Shown piece after piece: positions 13,835 through 15,240 of a stretch of 15,240 nt of DNA. Both the position numbers and the translations under genes were made by a program. The stretch is from Flemingiibacterium sp045634345 (GTDB lineage Bacteria; Bacillota; Clostridia; Oscillospirales; CAG-272), in assembly GCA_045634345.1 (NCBI GenBank), contig JAZRAB010000027.1:1-15240 (forward strand), written 5' to 3'. The notes beneath the pieces were generated by a model. The model saw only the letters and a list, made by a program, of their open reading frames with translations. It was not told where the DNA came from and ran no database searches. Position 1 is the stretch's first letter; every line of letters begins with the position of its first letter.

Positions 13835-15240
13835 ATGTCTAAAGGAACCAGAAAACGCGAAGCAAACTCCGCCAAAAAGCAGCTTAAGCTTGAGCGTGAG
13901 GCGTTTGAAGCAAAAAAAGCAAAGGTGCGTAAAGTCACCGCCATTATTACTACTGCTCTCATTCTTGCAGTTATTTTAGCTATTGTTGTGGGTATGATCG
14001 CATCGAGCATTCGACTCAACCGCGGCGAATATCTGCGCTCCGAGATCGCCGCATCGTCAGCTAATATTGATGTTGACGGCGCAATGATGAACTACTTCTT
14101 CAACGACACCTACGTCGCTTTCCTGAACTATTACGGAAGCTACGTTTCATACTACGGACTTGATCCTGCCCTTCCCTTGAAGAGCCAGAACGTGTCCGAA
14201 ACCGAGACATGGTTTGAATACTTCATGGACGGTGCAAGACAGAACGTGTCCGACCTTCTGATGATCAATGAAGCGGCAGCGGCGGACGGATTCGCTCTCA
14301 GCGCTGCCGAGACTGCGGCTATCAGAGGACGCGCCGATGAAATTGACACGAGACTTTACGGAAAAGGTACAAACAAAGATGATATTTACAATGCAAAGCT
14401 GATTGAGGCGCTTTCATATAAGTATCAGCTTGCGAAAGAAGCAGAGCTTGCTCCCACAGATGATGAGATCAACGCTTATTATGCTGAAAACAGCAAGAAT
14501 TATCAGTTTGTCGATTACCTCTCCCTCGATCTTGCATACATTGATCCCGAAAGTGAAGGAACCACGGTTGCAACACTGACCGAGGATGAGGTAAAATCTC
14601 TCGCAGACAAGCTTGCAGCGGCTACAGACGAGGAAAGCTTCAAGGAGCTTGCGAGAGAAGTTATTCGTGAAAGCGAGCCCGCAATTCCCGATGAAGATCT
14701 CGAGAATCGCATTGCAGCACTTGCGAGTGCAAAAACGGCATATGCGGCTGATAACGATTTCTCCGAGTGGGCATTCGGCGATGCTGAGGTTGGTACAACA
14801 CACACTGTAATCGATGAAACCGCACACACCTACACCGTATATCTGCTCACCGCAGAGCCTTACCGCGCCGAGAATGAAACAGTTAATGTTCGCCACATTC
14901 TCCTTACCTACGGCACTTACGGCAACCGTGAGAAAGCTCTCAAGAAGGCTGAACAGCTGCTTGATGAATTCAAGGCAGGCGGTCCTACCGCAGAAGCATT
15001 TGCACTGCTTGCACTCGAATATTCCGAAGACACCGGCTCTTACTACGCAGGCGGACGTTATCAGAATGTTCGTCCGGGACAGATGGTTGAAGCGTTTGAC
15101 GCATGGTGCTTTGATGAAGCACGCGCAGTCGGCGATACAGGCATTGTTGAGACCGATTACGGCGTACACATCATGTATTTTGACGGAGACGGAAAAGCCG
15201 AGTGGCAGGCAAGCGTGGCAAACACCATTATAAACGAAGG
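13835..15240 (+). CDS. Membrane-anchored parvulin-type peptidyl-prolyl isomerase (foldase), 3' end cut off
   Basis: It would catalyse cis-trans isomerisation of prolyl bonds and help fold secreted proteins outside the membrane, like PrsA. The first 468 codons are here; the gene runs off the right edge. Seen: a very basic, coiled-coil-like cytoplasmic start (SKGTRKREANSAKKQLKLEREAFEAKKAKVRK), one membrane segment (about 34-57), and a SurA_N-like helical region (about 75-220). A degenerate parvulin-like repeat spans about 224-343, and a canonical parvulin (rotamase) domain about 350-450 with NVRHILLTYG (H353), LEYSEDTGSYYAGGRY, GQMVEAFDAW and TDYGVHIMYF (H445). Unlike PrsA it has a membrane helix, not a lipobox with Cys. 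Start: ATG 13835 with AGGAGG (13823-13828) 6 bases upstream. Secreted proteases such as the neighbour on this strand are likely clients, but that link is only inference. Confidence 0.87.
   Translation, partial: MSKGTRKREANSAKKQLKLEREAFEAKKAKVRKVTAIITTALILAVILAIVVGMIASSIRLNRGEYLRSEIAASSANIDVDGAMMNYFFNDTYVAFLNYYGSYVSYYGLDPALPLKSQNVSETETWFEYFMDGARQNVSDLLMINEAAAADGFALSAAETAAIRGRADEIDTRLYGKGTNKDDIYNAKLIEALSYKYQLAKEAELAPTDDEINAYYAENSKNYQFVDYLSLDLAYIDPESEGTTVATLTEDEVKSLADKLAAATDEESFKELAREVIRESEPAIPDEDLENRIAALASAKTAYAADNDFSEWAFGDAEVGTTHTVIDETAHTYTVYLLTAEPYRAENETVNVRHILLTYGTYGNREKALKKAEQLLDEFKAGGPTAEAFALLALEYSEDTGSYYAGGRYQNVRPGQMVEAFDAWCFDEARAVGDTGIVETDYGVHIMYFDGDGKAEWQASVANTIINE

Noticed and set aside
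14414..15169. A 251-codon open frame on the minus strand opposite the foldase gene
   Set aside because: The plus frame shows a full parvulin domain with conserved motifs; the opposite frame gives a Cys-rich, family-less sequence.

Overview
The window looks like a chromosomal segment of a Gram-positive anaerobe of the class Clostridia (Firmicutes/Bacillota). The main reasons are the yicC-remA-gmk-rpoZ-priA gene order, RemA itself (a Firmicutes-type regulator), SigA-type promoters with TTGACA/TATAAT boxes, strong purine-rich ribosome binding sites, an ECF-type vitamin transporter and a lactocepin-like secreted protease. I cannot name a genus. I saw no tRNA, rRNA, CRISPR array, IS element or phage gene. 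Coding density is high, and every gap over about 150 bases holds recognisable promoters.

Layout. (a) Positions 1-2518, minus strand: a housekeeping operon yicC, remA, gmk, rpoZ, priA (priA cut by the window edge). It is driven by a perfect consensus promoter, and no coaBC lies between rpoZ and priA, where Bacillus has it. (b) 2680-4256, plus strand: a divergent two-gene operon with an ECF S component, probably for pantothenate, and a CoaX-family protein. Its consensus promoter is embedded in a 39-bp inverted repeat. A bidirectional terminator separates it from (c) 4255-6477, minus strand, a cytoplasmic GH36 alpha-galactosidase. (d) 6610-12604, plus strand: two tandem paralogous subtilase-family (S8) proteins. 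The first is secreted and has a full catalytic set; the second has lost it. (e) 12580-13665, minus strand: an AI-2E/YtvI-type membrane protein that overlaps the second subtilase tail to tail and seems to start at ACG. (f) 13835-15240, plus strand: a membrane-anchored parvulin-type foldase, cut by the window edge.

Working links. The operon in (a) joins nucleotide metabolism, RNA polymerase, RNA turnover and replication restart, as in many Firmicutes. The operon in (b) links vitamin B5 uptake to its first phosphorylation step, except that the CoaX protein has changes in all three ATP-binding motifs and may be a sensor or regulator rather than an enzyme. In (d) an active extracellular protease is co-transcribed with an apparent pseudoprotease, and the foldase in (f) could help fold such secreted proteins (inference). 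The most notable theme is degenerate copies of catalytic domains: a CoaX with altered ATP motifs, a subtilase with Ser-to-Thr and Asn-to-Glu active-site changes, and a first parvulin-like repeat lacking its signature in the foldase.
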